From: Hetaerina americana
Taxonomy: Eukaryota; Arthropoda; Insecta; Odonata; Calopterygidae
Reading direction: 5' to 3'
DNA: 64,000 bases
NCBI GenBank assembly: GCA_022747635.1
Contig: JAKTNV010000606.1
Location: forward strand, 35,562-99,561
Below the pieces are notes generated by a model. That model searched no databases. It worked only from the letters and a program-made list of their open reading frames with translations, and was not told where the DNA came from. Of this stretch, positions 1 through 11,064 are shown one piece after another. A program made the translations under genes and the position numbers. Every line of letters starts with the position of its first letter. Position 1 is the first letter of the stretch.

Positions 1-1601
1 TTGATTTGTGTCGAGTGAGATTTTCACCTAGAACCCAAAGGGGGGTATTGGCACTTTTCATGGAAAAATGTGGAAAAAAACATTTTCTAAAAATGAAATA
101 AATGCCTTCTATACACCTCAAATATTCACTCTAAATCTGAAAATTGTTGTTTTTCGCAATATTTTTAGAATTTTGGGCTCTTTTACTAACATTAACACTT
201 GCGCTGAAGCATCTTTTATGCTCATTTCTTGTCTTTCAGGATTTTTTCTGGGTTTTATTTTGTTTATTTGATGAAAATGAACAACAATACACACCATGGA
301 AACATTTTTGTTTGATTTGTGTCGAGTGAGATTTTCACCTAGAACCCAAAGGGGGGGTATTGGCACTTTTCATGGAAAAATGTGAAAAATTAATTTTTCT
401 AAAAATGAAATAAATGCCTTCTATACACCTTAAACATTCACTCTTAAACAGAAGATTGTGGTTTTTCGCAATATTTTTAGAAATTTGGGCTCTTTTAGTA
501 ATATTAACACTTCCACTGAAGCATCTTTTATGCTCATTTCCTGTCTTTCAGTATTTATTCTGGGTTTTATTTTGTTTATTTGATGAAAATGAACAACAAT
601 ACACACCATGGAAACATATTTTTTTGATTTGTGTCGAGTGAGATTTTCACCTAGAACCCAAAGGGGGGTATTGGCACTTTTCATGGAAAAATGTGAAAAA
701 AAACATTTTCTAAAAATGAAATAAATGCCTTCTATACACCTCAAATATTCCCTCTAAATCTGAAAATTGTTGTTTTTCGCAATATTTTTAGAATTTTGGG
801 CTCTTTTACTAACATTAACACTTGCGCTGAAGCATCTTTTATGCTCATTTCTTGTCTTTCAGGATTTTTTCTGGGTTTTATTTTGTTTATTTGATGAAAA
901 TGAACAACAATACACACCATGAAAACATTTTTGTTTGATTTATGTCGAGTGAGATTTTCACCTAGAACCCAAAGGGGGGGGTATTGGAACTTTTCATGGA
1001 AAAATGTAAAAAAAATTAAATTTTCTAAAATTGAAATAAATGCCTTCTATACACCTCAAACATTCACTCTGAATCTGAAAATTGTTGTTTTTCGCAATAT
1101 TTTTAGAAATTTGGGCTCTTTTAGAAACATTAACACTTGCGCTGAAGCATCTTTTATGCTCATTTCTTGTCTTTCAGTATTTATTCTGTGTTTTATTTTG
1201 TTTATTTGATGAAAATGAACAACAATACACACCATGGAAACATTTTTGATTGATTTGTGTCGAGTGAGATTTTCGCCTAGAACCCAAAGGGGGGGGTATT
1301 GGCACTTTTCATGGAAAAATGAAAAAAAAACATTTTCTAAAAATGAAATAAATGCCTTCTATACACCTCAAACATTCACTCTAAATCTGAAAATTGTTGT
1401 TTTTTGCAATATTTTTAGAAATTTGGGCTCTTTTAGTAACATTAACACTTTCGCTGAAGCATCTTTTATGCTCATTTCTTGTCTTTCAGGATTTATTCTG
1501 GGGTTTTTTTGTTTATTTGATGAAAATGAACAACAATACACACCATGGAAACATTTTTGTTTGATTTGTGTCGCGTGAGATTTTCACGTAGAACCCAAAG
1601 A

Positions 1602-1618
1602 GGGGGTGAGGGGAGGGG
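1602..1618 (+). repeat. G-rich hinge variant, first of 13 copies
   Basis: The usual single G-tract is replaced by GGGGGTGAGGGGAGGGG followed by ATTGG, adding about 10 bp (monomers of 322-325 bp). The other copies start at 7,583, 7,916, 14,862, 15,187, 19,916, 23,364, 24,315, 25,266, 31,240, 33,749, 35,008 and 36,883. Many sit in monomers that read GTGTCGCGTGAG instead of GTGTCGAGTGAG. None occurs after 36,900. The motif has three runs of four or more G plus a GG, so it falls short of the usual four-run, three-tetrad quadruplex pattern but could form a two-tetrad structure. Confidence 0.92.
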
Positions 1619-2810
1619 ATTGGCACTTTTCATGGAAAAATGTGAAAAATTAAATTTTCTAAAAATGAAATAAATGCCTTCTATACACCTCAAACATTCA
1701 CTATAAATCTGAAAATTGTTGTTTTTCGCAATATTTTTAGAAATTTGGGCTCTTTTAGTAACATTTACACTTGCGCTGAAGCATCTTTTATGCTCATTTC
1801 TTGTCTTTCAGGATTTATTCTGGGTTTTATTTTGTTTACTTGATGAAAATGAACACCAATACACACCATGGAAACATTTTTGTTTGATTTGTGTCGCGTG
1901 AGATTTTCACCTAGAACACAAAGGGGAGCACACAGTATTGGCACTTTTTATGGAAAAATGAGAAAAAAAAAACTTTCTAAAAATGAAATAAATGCCTTCT
2001 ATGCACCTCAAACATTCACTCTAAAACAGAAGATTGTTGTTTTTCGCAATATTTTTAGAAATTTTGGCTCTTTAAGTAACATTAACAACCCCGCTGATGC
2101 ATCTTTTATGCTCATTTCTTGTCTTTCTGGATTTATTCTGGGTTTTTTTTTGTTTATTTGATGAAAATGAACAACAATACACACCATGGAAACATTTTTG
2201 TTTGATTTGTGTCGAGTGAGATTTTCACCTAGAACCCAAAGGGGGTGGGGTATTGGCACTTTTCATGGAAAAATGAGAAAAAAAAATTTTCTAAAAATGA
2301 AATAAATGCCTTCTATACACCGCAAACATTCACTCTAAAACAGAAGATTGTTGTTTTTCGCAATATTTTTAGAAATTTTGGCTCTTTAAGTAACATTAAC
2401 AGCCCCGCTGATGCATCTTTTATGCTCATTTCTTGTCTTTCAGGATTTATTCTGGGTTTTTTTTGTTTATTTGATGAAAATGAAAACCAATACACACCAT
2501 GGAAACATTTTTGTTTGGTTTGTATCGAAGGAGATTTTCACCTAGAACCCAAAGGGGGGGTATTGGCACTTTTCATGGAAAAATGTGAAAAATTAAATTT
2601 TCTAAAATTGAAATAAATGCCTTATATACACCTCAAACATTCACTCTAAATCTGAAAATTGTTGTTTTTCGCAATATTTTTAGAAATTTGGGCTCTTTTA
2701 GTAACATTAACAATTGCGCTGAAGCATCTTTTATGCTCATTTCTTGTCTTTCAGGATTTATTCTGGGTTTTATTTTGTTTACTAGATGAACATGAACAAC
2801 AATACACACC

Positions 2811-3063
2811 TTGGAAACATTTTTGTTTCATTTGTGTCGAGTGAGATTTTCACCTAGAACCCAAAGGGGGGGTATTGGCACTTTTCATGGAAAAATGAAA
2901 AAAAAACATTTTCTAAAAATGAAATAAATGCCTTCTATACACCTCAAACATTCACTCTGAATCTGAAAATTGTTGTTTTTCCCAATGCCCATTGTCTTGT
3001 CATTCAGGATTTATTCTTGGTTTTGTTTTGTTTATTTGATGAAAATGAACAACAATACACACC
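2811..3063 (+). repeat. Truncated 253-bp monomer with a 59-bp internal deletion
   Basis: This is the shortest unit in the window. The left part is normal through GTTTTTCCCAAT (about 2,975-2,986), after which the sequence jumps to GCCCATTGTCTTGTC. Compared with full units of the same type (for example 12,270-12,581), the missing 59 bases run from ATTTTTAG to the ATCTTTTAT just before GCCC. An AT dinucleotide at both ends is compatible with a short-homology deletion. Its start codon landmark is also altered (CCTTGG). It lies next to the indel-rich zone that starts near 3,200, so an assembly error is a possible alternative. Confidence 0.85.
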
Positions 3064-3748
3064 ATGGAAACATTTTTTTTTGATTTGTGTCGAGTGAGAT
3101 TTTCACCTAGAACCCAAAGGGGGGGGTATTGGCACTTTTCATGGAAAAATGTGAAAAAATAAATTTTCTAAAAATGAAATAAATGGCTTCTATACACCTC
3201 AAACATTTCACTCTAAAGCTGAAAATTGTTGTTTTTTCGCAATATTTTTAGAAATTTTGGCTCTTTTAGTAACATTTACACTCCCGCTGAAGCATCTTTT
3301 ATGCTCATTTCTTGTCTTTCAGGATTTTATTCTTGGTTTTATTTTGTTTATTTGATGAAAATGGAACAACAATACACACCATGGAAACATTTTTGTTTGA
3401 TTTGTGTCGAGTGAGATTTTTCACCTAGAACCCAAAGGGTGGTATTGGCACTTTTCATGGAAAAATGTGAAAAATTAAATTTTCTAAAAATGAAATAAAT
3501 GTCTTCTATACACCTCAAACATTCACTCTAAATCTGAAAAATTGTTGTTTTTTTGCAATATTTTTAGAAATTTGGGCTCTTTTACTAACATTAACACTTG
3601 CGCTGAAGCATCTTTAATGCTCATTTCTTGTCTTTCAGTATTTATTCTGGGTTTTATTTTGTTTATTTGATGAAAATGAACAACAATACACACCATGGAA
3701 ACATTTTTGTTTGATTTGTGTCGAGTGAGATTTTCGCCTAGAACCCAA

Positions 3749-3762
3749 AGGGAACCCAATTG
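3749..3762 (+). repeat. Hinge variant GGGAACCCAATTGG, first of 6 copies
   Basis: The G-tract is reduced to GGG and AACCCAA is repeated directly after it. Further copies are at about 11,072, 22,737, 33,121, 34,693 and 43,403. In five of the six the preceding bases read GTATCGAAGGAG or a one-base variant of it (22,682, 33,067 and others); this first copy instead has GTGTCGAGTGAG. That difference marks the left edge of homology between long-block copies A and B. Confidence 0.88.
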
Positions 3763-6598
3763 GCACTTTTCATGGAAAAATGTGAAAAATTAATTTTTCT
3801 AAAATTGAAATAAATGCCTTATATACACCTCAAACATTCACTCTAAATCTGAAAATTGTTGTTTTTTCGCAATATATTTTTAGAAATTTGGGCTCTTTTT
3901 AGTAACATTAAAACTTGCGCTGAAGCATCTTTTTATGCTCATTTCTTGTCTTTCAGGATTTTATTCTGGGTTTTATTTTGTTAATTTGATGAAAATGAAC
4001 AACAATACACACGATGGAAACATTTTTTTTTGATTTGTGTCGAGTGAGATTTTCACCTAGAACCCAAAGGGGGGGGGTATTGGCACTTTTCATGGAAAAA
4101 TGTGAAAAATTAAATTTTCTAAAAATGAAATAAATGGCTTCTATACACCTCAAACATTCACTCAAAATCTGAGAAATTGTTGTTTTTCGCAATATTTTTA
4201 GAAATTTTGGCTCTTTTAGTAACATTAACACTTTCGCTGAAGCATCTTTTATGCTCATTTCTTGTTTTTCACTATTTATTCTGGGTTTTATTTTGTTTAT
4301 TTGATGAAAATGAACAACAATACACACAATGGAAACATTTTTGTTTGATTTGAGTCGAGTGAGATTTTCGCCTAGAACCCCAAAGGGGGGGGGTTATTGG
4401 CACTTTTCATGGAAAAATGAGAAAAAAAAAATTTTCTAAAATGAAATAAATGCCTTCTATACACCGCAAACATTCACTCTATAACAGAAGATTGTTGTTT
4501 TTCGCAATATTTTTTAGAAATTTTGGCTCTTTAAGTAACATTAACAACCCCGCTGATGCATCTTTTATGCTCATTTCTTGTCTTTCAGGATTTATTCTGG
4601 GTTTTTTTTGTTTATTTGATGAAAATGAAAACCAATACACACCATGGAAACATTTTTGTTTGATTTGTATCGAAGGAGATTTTCACCTAGAACCCAAAGG
4701 GGGGGTATTGGCACTTTTCATGGAAAAATGTGAAAAATTAAATTTTCTAAAATTGAAATAAATGCCTTATATACACCTCAAAACATTCACTCTAAATCTG
4801 AAAATTGTTGTTTTTTCGCAATATTTTTAGAAATTTGGGCTCTTTTAGTAACATTAACACTTGCGCTGAAGCATCTTTTATGCTCATTTCTTGTCTTTCA
4901 GGAATTTATTCTGGGTTTTATTTTGTTTACTAGATGAAAATGAACAACAATACACACCATGGAAACATTTTTGTTTGATTTGTGGCGAGTGAGATTCTCA
5001 CCTAGAACCCAAAGGGGGGGGGTATTGGCACTTTTCATGGAAAAATGTAAAAAAAACATTTTCTAAAAATGAAATAAATGCCTTCTATACACCTCAAACA
5101 TTCACTCTGAATCTGAAAATTTTTTTTTTTTCGCAATATTTTTAGAATTTTGGGCTCTTTTACTAACATTAACACTTGCGCTGAAGCATCTTTTATGCCC
5201 ATTTCTTGTCATTCAGGATTTATTCTTGGTTTTGTTTTGTTTATTTGATGTAAAATGAACAACAATACACACCATGGAAACATTTTTTTTTGATTTTGTG
5301 TCGAGTGAGATTTTCACCTAGAACCCAAAAGGGGGGGGGGGGGTATTGGAACTTTTCATGGAAAAATGTGAAAAATTAAATTTTCTAAAAATGAAATAAA
5401 TGCCTTCTAAACATCTCAAACATTCACTCTAAAACAGAAGATTGTTGTTTTTCGCAATATTTTTAGAAATTTGGGCTCTTTTTAGTAACATTAACACTTG
5501 CGACTGAAGCATATTTTATGCTCATTTCTTGTCTTTCAGGATTTATTCTGGGTTTTATTTTGTTTACTAAATGAAAATGAACAACAATACACACCCATGG
5601 AAACATTTTTGATTGATTTTGTCCGAGTGAGAATTTTCACCTAGAACCCAAAGGGGGGGGGTATTGGCACTTTTCATGGATAAATGTAAAAAAAAACATT
5701 TCTAAAAATGAAATAAATGGCTTCTATACACCTCAAACATTCACTCTAAACCTGAAAATTGTTGTTTTTCGCAATATTTTTAGAAATTTTGGCTCTTTTA
5801 GTAACATTTACACTCCCGCTGAAGCATCTTTTATGCTCATTTCTTGTCTTTCAGGAGTTTATTTCTTGATTTTATTTTGTTTATTAGATGAAAATGAACA
5901 ACAATACACACCATGGAAACAATTTTTGTTTGATTTGTGTCGAGTGAGATTTTCACCTAGAACCCAAAGGGGGGTATTGGTACTTTTCATGGAAAAAATG
6001 TGAAAAATTAAAATTTCTAAAAATGAAATAAATGGCTTCTATACACCTCAAACATTCACTCTGAATCTGAAAAATTGTTGTTTTTCGCAATATTTTTAGA
6101 ATTTTGGGCTCTTTTACTAACATTAACACTTGCGCTGAAGCATCTTTTATGCCCATTTCTTGTCATTCAGGATTTATTCTTGGTTTTGTTTTGTTTATTT
6201 GATGAAAATGAACAACAATACACACCATGGAAACATTTTTTTTTTGATTTGTGTCGAGTGAGATTTTTCACCTAGAACCCAAAGGGGGGGGTATTGGAAC
6301 TTTTCATGGAAAAATGTAGAAAAATTAAATTTTCTAAAAATGAAATAAATGCCTTCTAAACATCTCAAACATTCACTCTAAAACAGGAAGATTGTTGTTT
6401 TTCGCAATATTTTTAGAAATTTGGGCTCTTTTAGTAACATTAACACTTGCGCTGAAGCATCTTTTATGCTCATTTCTTGTCTTTCAGGATTTATTCTGGG
6501 TTTTATTTTGTTTACTAGATGAAAATGAACAACAATACACACCATGGAAACATTTTTGTTTGATTTGTGGCGAGTGAGATTTTCACCTAGAACCCAAA

Positions 6599-6635
6599 GG
6601 GGCACTTTTCTTGGAAAAATGTGAAAAACTTATTG
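6599..6635 (+). repeat. Hinge variant with a 25-bp partial duplication
   Basis: After CCAAAGGGG the text GCACTTTTCTTGG AAAAATGTGAAAAA is followed by CTTATTGGCAC, so the segment normally found once after the G-tract is present twice, in a slightly diverged form. This lengthens the monomer to about 337-340 bp. The same variant occurs at 10,426-10,462, 13,886-13,922, 17,698-17,734 and 28,400-28,436, always in the equivalent position of long-block copies A, B and C. It is a good tag for that block. Confidence 0.9.
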
Positions 6636-6938
6636 GCACTTTTCATGGAAAAATTGTGAAAAATTAAATTTTCTAAAAATGAAATAAATGCCTTCTAAAC
6701 ATCTCAAACATTCACTCTAAAACAGAAGATTGTTGTTTTTTCGCAATATTTTTAGAAATTTGGGCTCTTTTACTAACATTAAACACTTGCGCTGAAGCAT
6801 CTTTTATGCTCATTTCTTGTCTTTCAGGATTTATTCTGGGTTTTATTTTGTTTACTAGATGAAAATGAACAACAATACACACCATGGAAACATTTTTGAT
6901 TGATTTGTGCCGAGTGAGATTTTCACCTAGAACCCAAA

Positions 6939-6966
6939 GGGCACTTTTGGCACTTTAGGGTATTGG
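6939..6966 (+). repeat. Hinge variant with a 14-bp insertion
   Basis: The G-tract is replaced by GGGCACTTTTGGCACTTTAG followed by GGTATTGG, a short local duplication of GGCACTTT. The monomer is 326-327 bp. It is found only here and at 14,223-14,250, the homologous place in long-block copy B. Confidence 0.88.
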
Positions 6967-9900
6967 CACTTTTCATGGAAAAATGTAAAAAAAACATTTC
7001 TAAAAATGAAATAAATGGCTTCTATACACCTCAAACATTCACTCTAAAACTGAAAATTGTTGTATTATTCGCAATATTTTTAGAAATTTTGGCTCTTTTA
7101 GTAACATTTACACTCCCGCTGAAGCATCTTTTATGCTCATTTCTTGTCTTTCAGGATTTATTCTTGGTTTTATTTTGTTTATTTGATGAAAATGAACAAC
7201 AATACACACCATGGAAACATTTTTGTTTGATTTTTGTCGAGTGAGATTTTTCACCTAGAACCTAAAGGGGGGTATTGGCACTTTTCATGGAAAAATGTGA
7301 AAAATTAAATTTTCTTAAAAATGAAATAAATGGCTTCTATACACCTCAAACATTCACTCTGAATCTGAAAATTGTTGTTTTTTCGCAATATTTTTAGAAT
7401 TTTGGGCTCTTTTACTAACATTAACACTTGCGCTGAAGCATCTTTTATGCCCATTTCTTGTCTTTCAGGATTTATTCTTGGTTTTGTTTTGTTTATTTGA
7501 TGAAAATGAACAACAATACACACCATGGAAACATTTTTTTTTGATTTGATGTCGAGTGAGATTTTCACCTAGAACCCAAAGAGGGGGTGAGGGGGAGGGG
7601 ATTGGCACATTTCATGGAAAAAGGTTAAAAAAAAATTAAATTTTCTAAAATTGAAATAAATGCCTTCTATACACCTCAAACATTCACACTTAAACTGAAA
7701 ATTGTTGTTTTTCGCAATATTTTTAGAATTTTTGGGCTCTTTTACTAACATTAACACTTGCGCTTGAAGCATCTTTTATGCTCATTTCTTGTCTTTCAGG
7801 ATTTTTTTTCTGGGTTTTATTTTGTTTTATTTGATGAAAATGAACAACAATTCACACCATGGAAACATTTTTGTTTGATTTGTGTCGAGATAGATTTTCA
7901 CCTAGAACCCAAAGAGGGGGTGAGGGGAGGGGATTGGCACATTTCATGGAAAAATGTAAAAAAAATTAAATTTTCTAAAATTGAAATAAATGCCTTCTAT
8001 ACACCTCAAACATTCACTCTAAATCTGAAAATTGTTGTTTTTCGCAATATTTTTAGAAATTTGGGCTCTTTTACTAACATTAACACTTGCGCTGAAGCAT
8101 CTTTTATGCTCATTTCTTGTCTTTCAGGATTTATTCTGGGTTTTATTTTGTTTACTTGATGAAAATGAACACCAATACACACCATGGAAACATTTTTGTT
8201 TGATTTGTGTCGAGTGAGATTTTCACCTAGAACCCAAAGGGGGGGGGTATTGGCACTTTTCATGGAAAAATGTAAAAAAAACATTTTCTAAAAATGAAAT
8301 AAATGCCTTCTATACACCTCAAACATTCACTCTGAATCTGAAAATTGTTGTTTTTCGCAATATTTTTAGAATTTTGGGCTCTTTTACTAACATTAACACT
8401 TGCGCTGAAGCATCTTTTATGCCCATTTCTTGTCATTCAGAATTTATTCTTGGTTTTGTTTTGTTTATTTGATGAAAATGAACAACAATACACACCATGG
8501 AAACATTTTTTTTTGATTTGTGTCGAGTGAGATTTTCACCTAGAACCCAAAGGGGGGGGTATTGGCACTTTTCATGGAAAAATGTGAAAAATTAAATTTT
8601 CTAAAAATGAAATAAATGGCTTCTATACACCTCAAACATTCACTCTTGAACAGAAGATTGCTGTTTTTCGCAATATTTTTAGAAATTTTGGCTCTTTAAG
8701 TAACATTAACATTTGCGCTGAAGCATCTTTTATGCTCATTTCTTGTCTTTCAGGATTTATTCTGGGTTTTATTTTGTTTACTTGATGAAAATGAACACCA
8801 ATACACACCATGGAAACATTTTTGTTTGATTTGTGTCGAGTGAGATTTTCATCTAGAACCCAAAGGAGGGGGTATTGGCACTTTTCATGGAAAAATGTGA
8901 AAAATTAAATTTTCTAAAAATGACATAAATGACTTCTATACACCTCAAACATTCACTCTTAAACTGAAAATAGTTGTTTTTCGCAATATTTTTAGATATT
9001 TTGGCTCTTTTAGTAATAAAAACACTTGCGCTGAAGCATCTTTTATGCTCATTTCTTGTCTTTCAGTATTTAATGTGGGTTTTACTTTGTTTATTTGATG
9101 AAAATGAGCAACAATACACACCATGGAAACATTTTTGTTTGATTTATGTCGAGTGAGATTTTCACCTAGAACCCAAAGGGGGGGTATCGGCACTTTTCAT
9201 GGAAAAATGTGAAAAATTAAATTTTCTAAATATGAAATAAATGCCCTCTATACACCTCAAACATTCACTCTAAAACTGAAAATTGTTGTTTTTCGCAATA
9301 TTTTTAGAAATTTTGGCTCTTTTAGTAACATTAACACTTTCGCTGAAGCATCTTTTATGCTCATTTCTTGTCTTTCAGGATTTATTCTGGGTTTTATTTT
9401 GTTAATTTGATGAAAATGAACAACAATACACACAATGGAAACATTTTTGTTTGATTTGTGTCGAGTGAGATTTTCACCTAGAACCCAAAGGGGGGGGTAT
9501 TGGCACTTTTCATGGAAAAATGTGAAAAATTAAATTTTTAAAAATGAAATAAATGGCTTCTATACACCTCAAAAATTCACTCAAAATCTGAAAATTGTTG
9601 CTTTTCGCAATATTTTTAGAAATTTTGGCTCTTTTAGTAACATTAACACTTTCGCTGAAGCATCGCCTATGCTCATTTCTTGTCTTTCACTATTGATTCT
9701 GGGTTTTATTTTGTTTATTTGATGAAAATGAACAACAATACACACCATGGAAACATTTCTGTTTGATTTGTGTCGAGTGAGATTTTCGCCTAGAACCCAA
9801 AGGGGGGGGTATTGGCACTTTTCATGGAAAAATGTGAAAAATTAAATTTTCTAAAAATGAAATAAATGGCTTCTATACACCTCAAACATTCACTCTAAAT

Positions 9901-10370
9901 CTGAAAATGGTTGTTTTTCGCAATATTTTTAGAAATTTTGGCTCTTTAAGTAACTATAACAACCCCGCTGATGCATCTTTTATGCTCATTTCTTGTCTTT
10001 CAGGATTTATTCTGGGTTTTTTTTGTTTATTTGATGAAAATGAAAACCAATACACACCATGGAAACATTTTTGTTTGATTTGTATCGAAGGAGATTTTCA
10101 CCTAGAACCCAAAGGGGGGGTATTGGCACTTTTCATGGAAAAATGTGAAAAATTAAATTTTCTAAAATTGAAATAAATGCCTTATATACACCTCAAACAT
10201 TTACTCTAAATCTGAAAATTGTTGTTTTTCGCAATATTTTTAGAAATTTGGGCTCTTTTAGTAACATTAACACTTGCGCTGGAGCATCTTTTATGCTCAT
10301 TTCTTGTCTTTCAGGATTTATTCTTGGTTTTATTTTGTTTACTAGATGAAAATGAACAACAATACACACC

Positions 10371-10708
10371 ATGGAAACATTTTTGTTTGATTTGTGGCGA
10401 GTGAGATTTTCACCTAGAACCCAAAGGGGCACTTTTCTTGGAAAAATGTGAAAAACTTATTGGCACTTTTCATGGAAAAATGTGAAAAATTAAATTTTCT
10501 AAAAATGAAATAAATGCCTTCTAAACATCTCAAACATTCACTCTAAAACAGAAGATTGTTGTTTTTTCGCCATATTTTTAGAAATTTGGGCTCTTTTAGT
10601 AACATTAACACTTGCGCTGAAGCATCGCCTATGCTCATTTCTTGTCTTTCACTATTGATTCTGGGTTTTATTTTGTTTATTTGATGAAAATGAACAACAA
10701 TACACACC
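10371..10708 (+). repeat. Hybrid monomer at the right end of copy A
   Basis: Up to about 10,600 this monomer matches its partner at 17,643, including the rare CGCCATATTTTT. From about 10,620 it reads CATCGCCTATG and CTATTGATTCTGGG, the tail of the monomer type found at 9,435-9,746. The following monomer also begins like the one at 9,747. This looks like an exchange between units three monomers apart. Confidence 0.75.
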
Positions 10709-11018
10709 ATGGAAACATTTCTGTTTGATTTGTGTCGAGTGAGATTTTCGCCTAGAACCCAAAGGGGGGGGTATTGGCACTTTTCATGGAAAAATGTGAA
10801 AAATTAAATTTTCTAAAATTGAAATAAATGCCTTATATACCTCAAACATTCACTCTAAATCTGAAAATTGTTGTTTTTCGCAATATTTTTAGAAATTTTG
10901 GCTCTTTAAGTAACATTAACAACCCCGCTGATGCATCTTTTATGCTCATTTCTTGTCTTTCAGGATTTATTCTTGGTTTTTTTTGTTTATTTGATGAAAA
11001 TGAAAACCAATACACACC
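10709..11018 (+). repeat. Linker monomer between long-block copies A and B
   Basis: This 310-bp unit has no equivalent between the 22 paired monomers. Its left part resembles 9,747 (CATTTCTGTTTG and TTTTCGCC), and its middle has AATGCCTTATATACC with two bases missing relative to the usual ATATACACC. Its right part carries the CCCCGCTGATGC haplotype and ends in AAAACCAATACACACC. Confidence 0.8.
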
Positions 11019-11064
11019 ATGGAAACATTTTTGTTTGATTTGTATCGAAGGAGATTTTCACCTA

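Larger units (their letters stand above)
1..3063 (+). repeat. Left-edge segment of irregular monomers
   Basis: One partial monomer and nine complete ones, with landmarks at 296, 608, 919, 1,234, 1,545, 1,868, 2,186, 2,499 and 2,811. No clear higher-order period is visible here. The monomers at 2,186 and 2,499 share the CTTTAAGTAAC and CCCCGCTGATGC haplotype that recurs through the window. Three G-tract hinge variants occur: a G-rich one at 1,602-1,618, a unique GGGGAGCACACAGTATTGG at about 1,923-1,941, and a GGGGGTGGGGTATTGG form at about 2,240-2,255. Confidence 0.9.
3064..7858 (+). repeat. Indel-rich stretch of the array (probable low-quality consensus)
   Basis: From about 3,200 to about 7,840 the monomers carry frequent extra single bases, mostly in homopolymers: GTTTTTTCGC instead of GTTTTTCGC, GAGATTTTTCACC instead of GAGATTTTCACC, AACATTTCAC instead of AACATTCAC, and a G-tract of 13 near 5,331. 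Monomer lengths rise to 314-340 bp. The corresponding monomers 7.3 kb downstream are free of these insertions. Before about 3,200 and after 7,859 the insertions stop abruptly. Confidence 0.85.
3741..10620 (+). repeat. Long higher-order block, copy A (22 monomers)
   Basis: The 22 landmarks from 3,695 to 10,371 match one for one, in order and type, the 22 landmarks from 11,019 to 17,643. Shared private markers include GGGAACCCAATTGG (3,749), the 25-bp hinge insertion (6,599), the 14-bp hinge insertion (6,939), two consecutive G-rich hinges (7,583 and 7,916), GACATAAATGAC (about 8,920) and CGCCATATTTTT in the last monomer. The offset to copy B falls from 7,324 to 7,271 across the first 14 monomers and is then constant at 7,271-7,272. 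Homology begins just after 3,740, because the left end of that monomer differs (GTGTCGAGTG here, GTATCGAAGG in B). It ends near 10,620, where copy A switches to a tail containing CATCGCCTATG. Confidence 0.92.

Noticed and set aside
1602..1618. Canonical three-tetrad G-quadruplex
   Set aside because: The G-rich hinge has only three runs of at least three G followed by a GG, so the four-run rule is not met. Ordinary monomers have a single G-tract. I kept it only as a possible two-tetrad structure.
5325..5345. A 13-G tract as a special element
   Set aside because: It lies in the zone with many spurious-looking homopolymer extensions, and the equivalent tract in copy B has 9 G.
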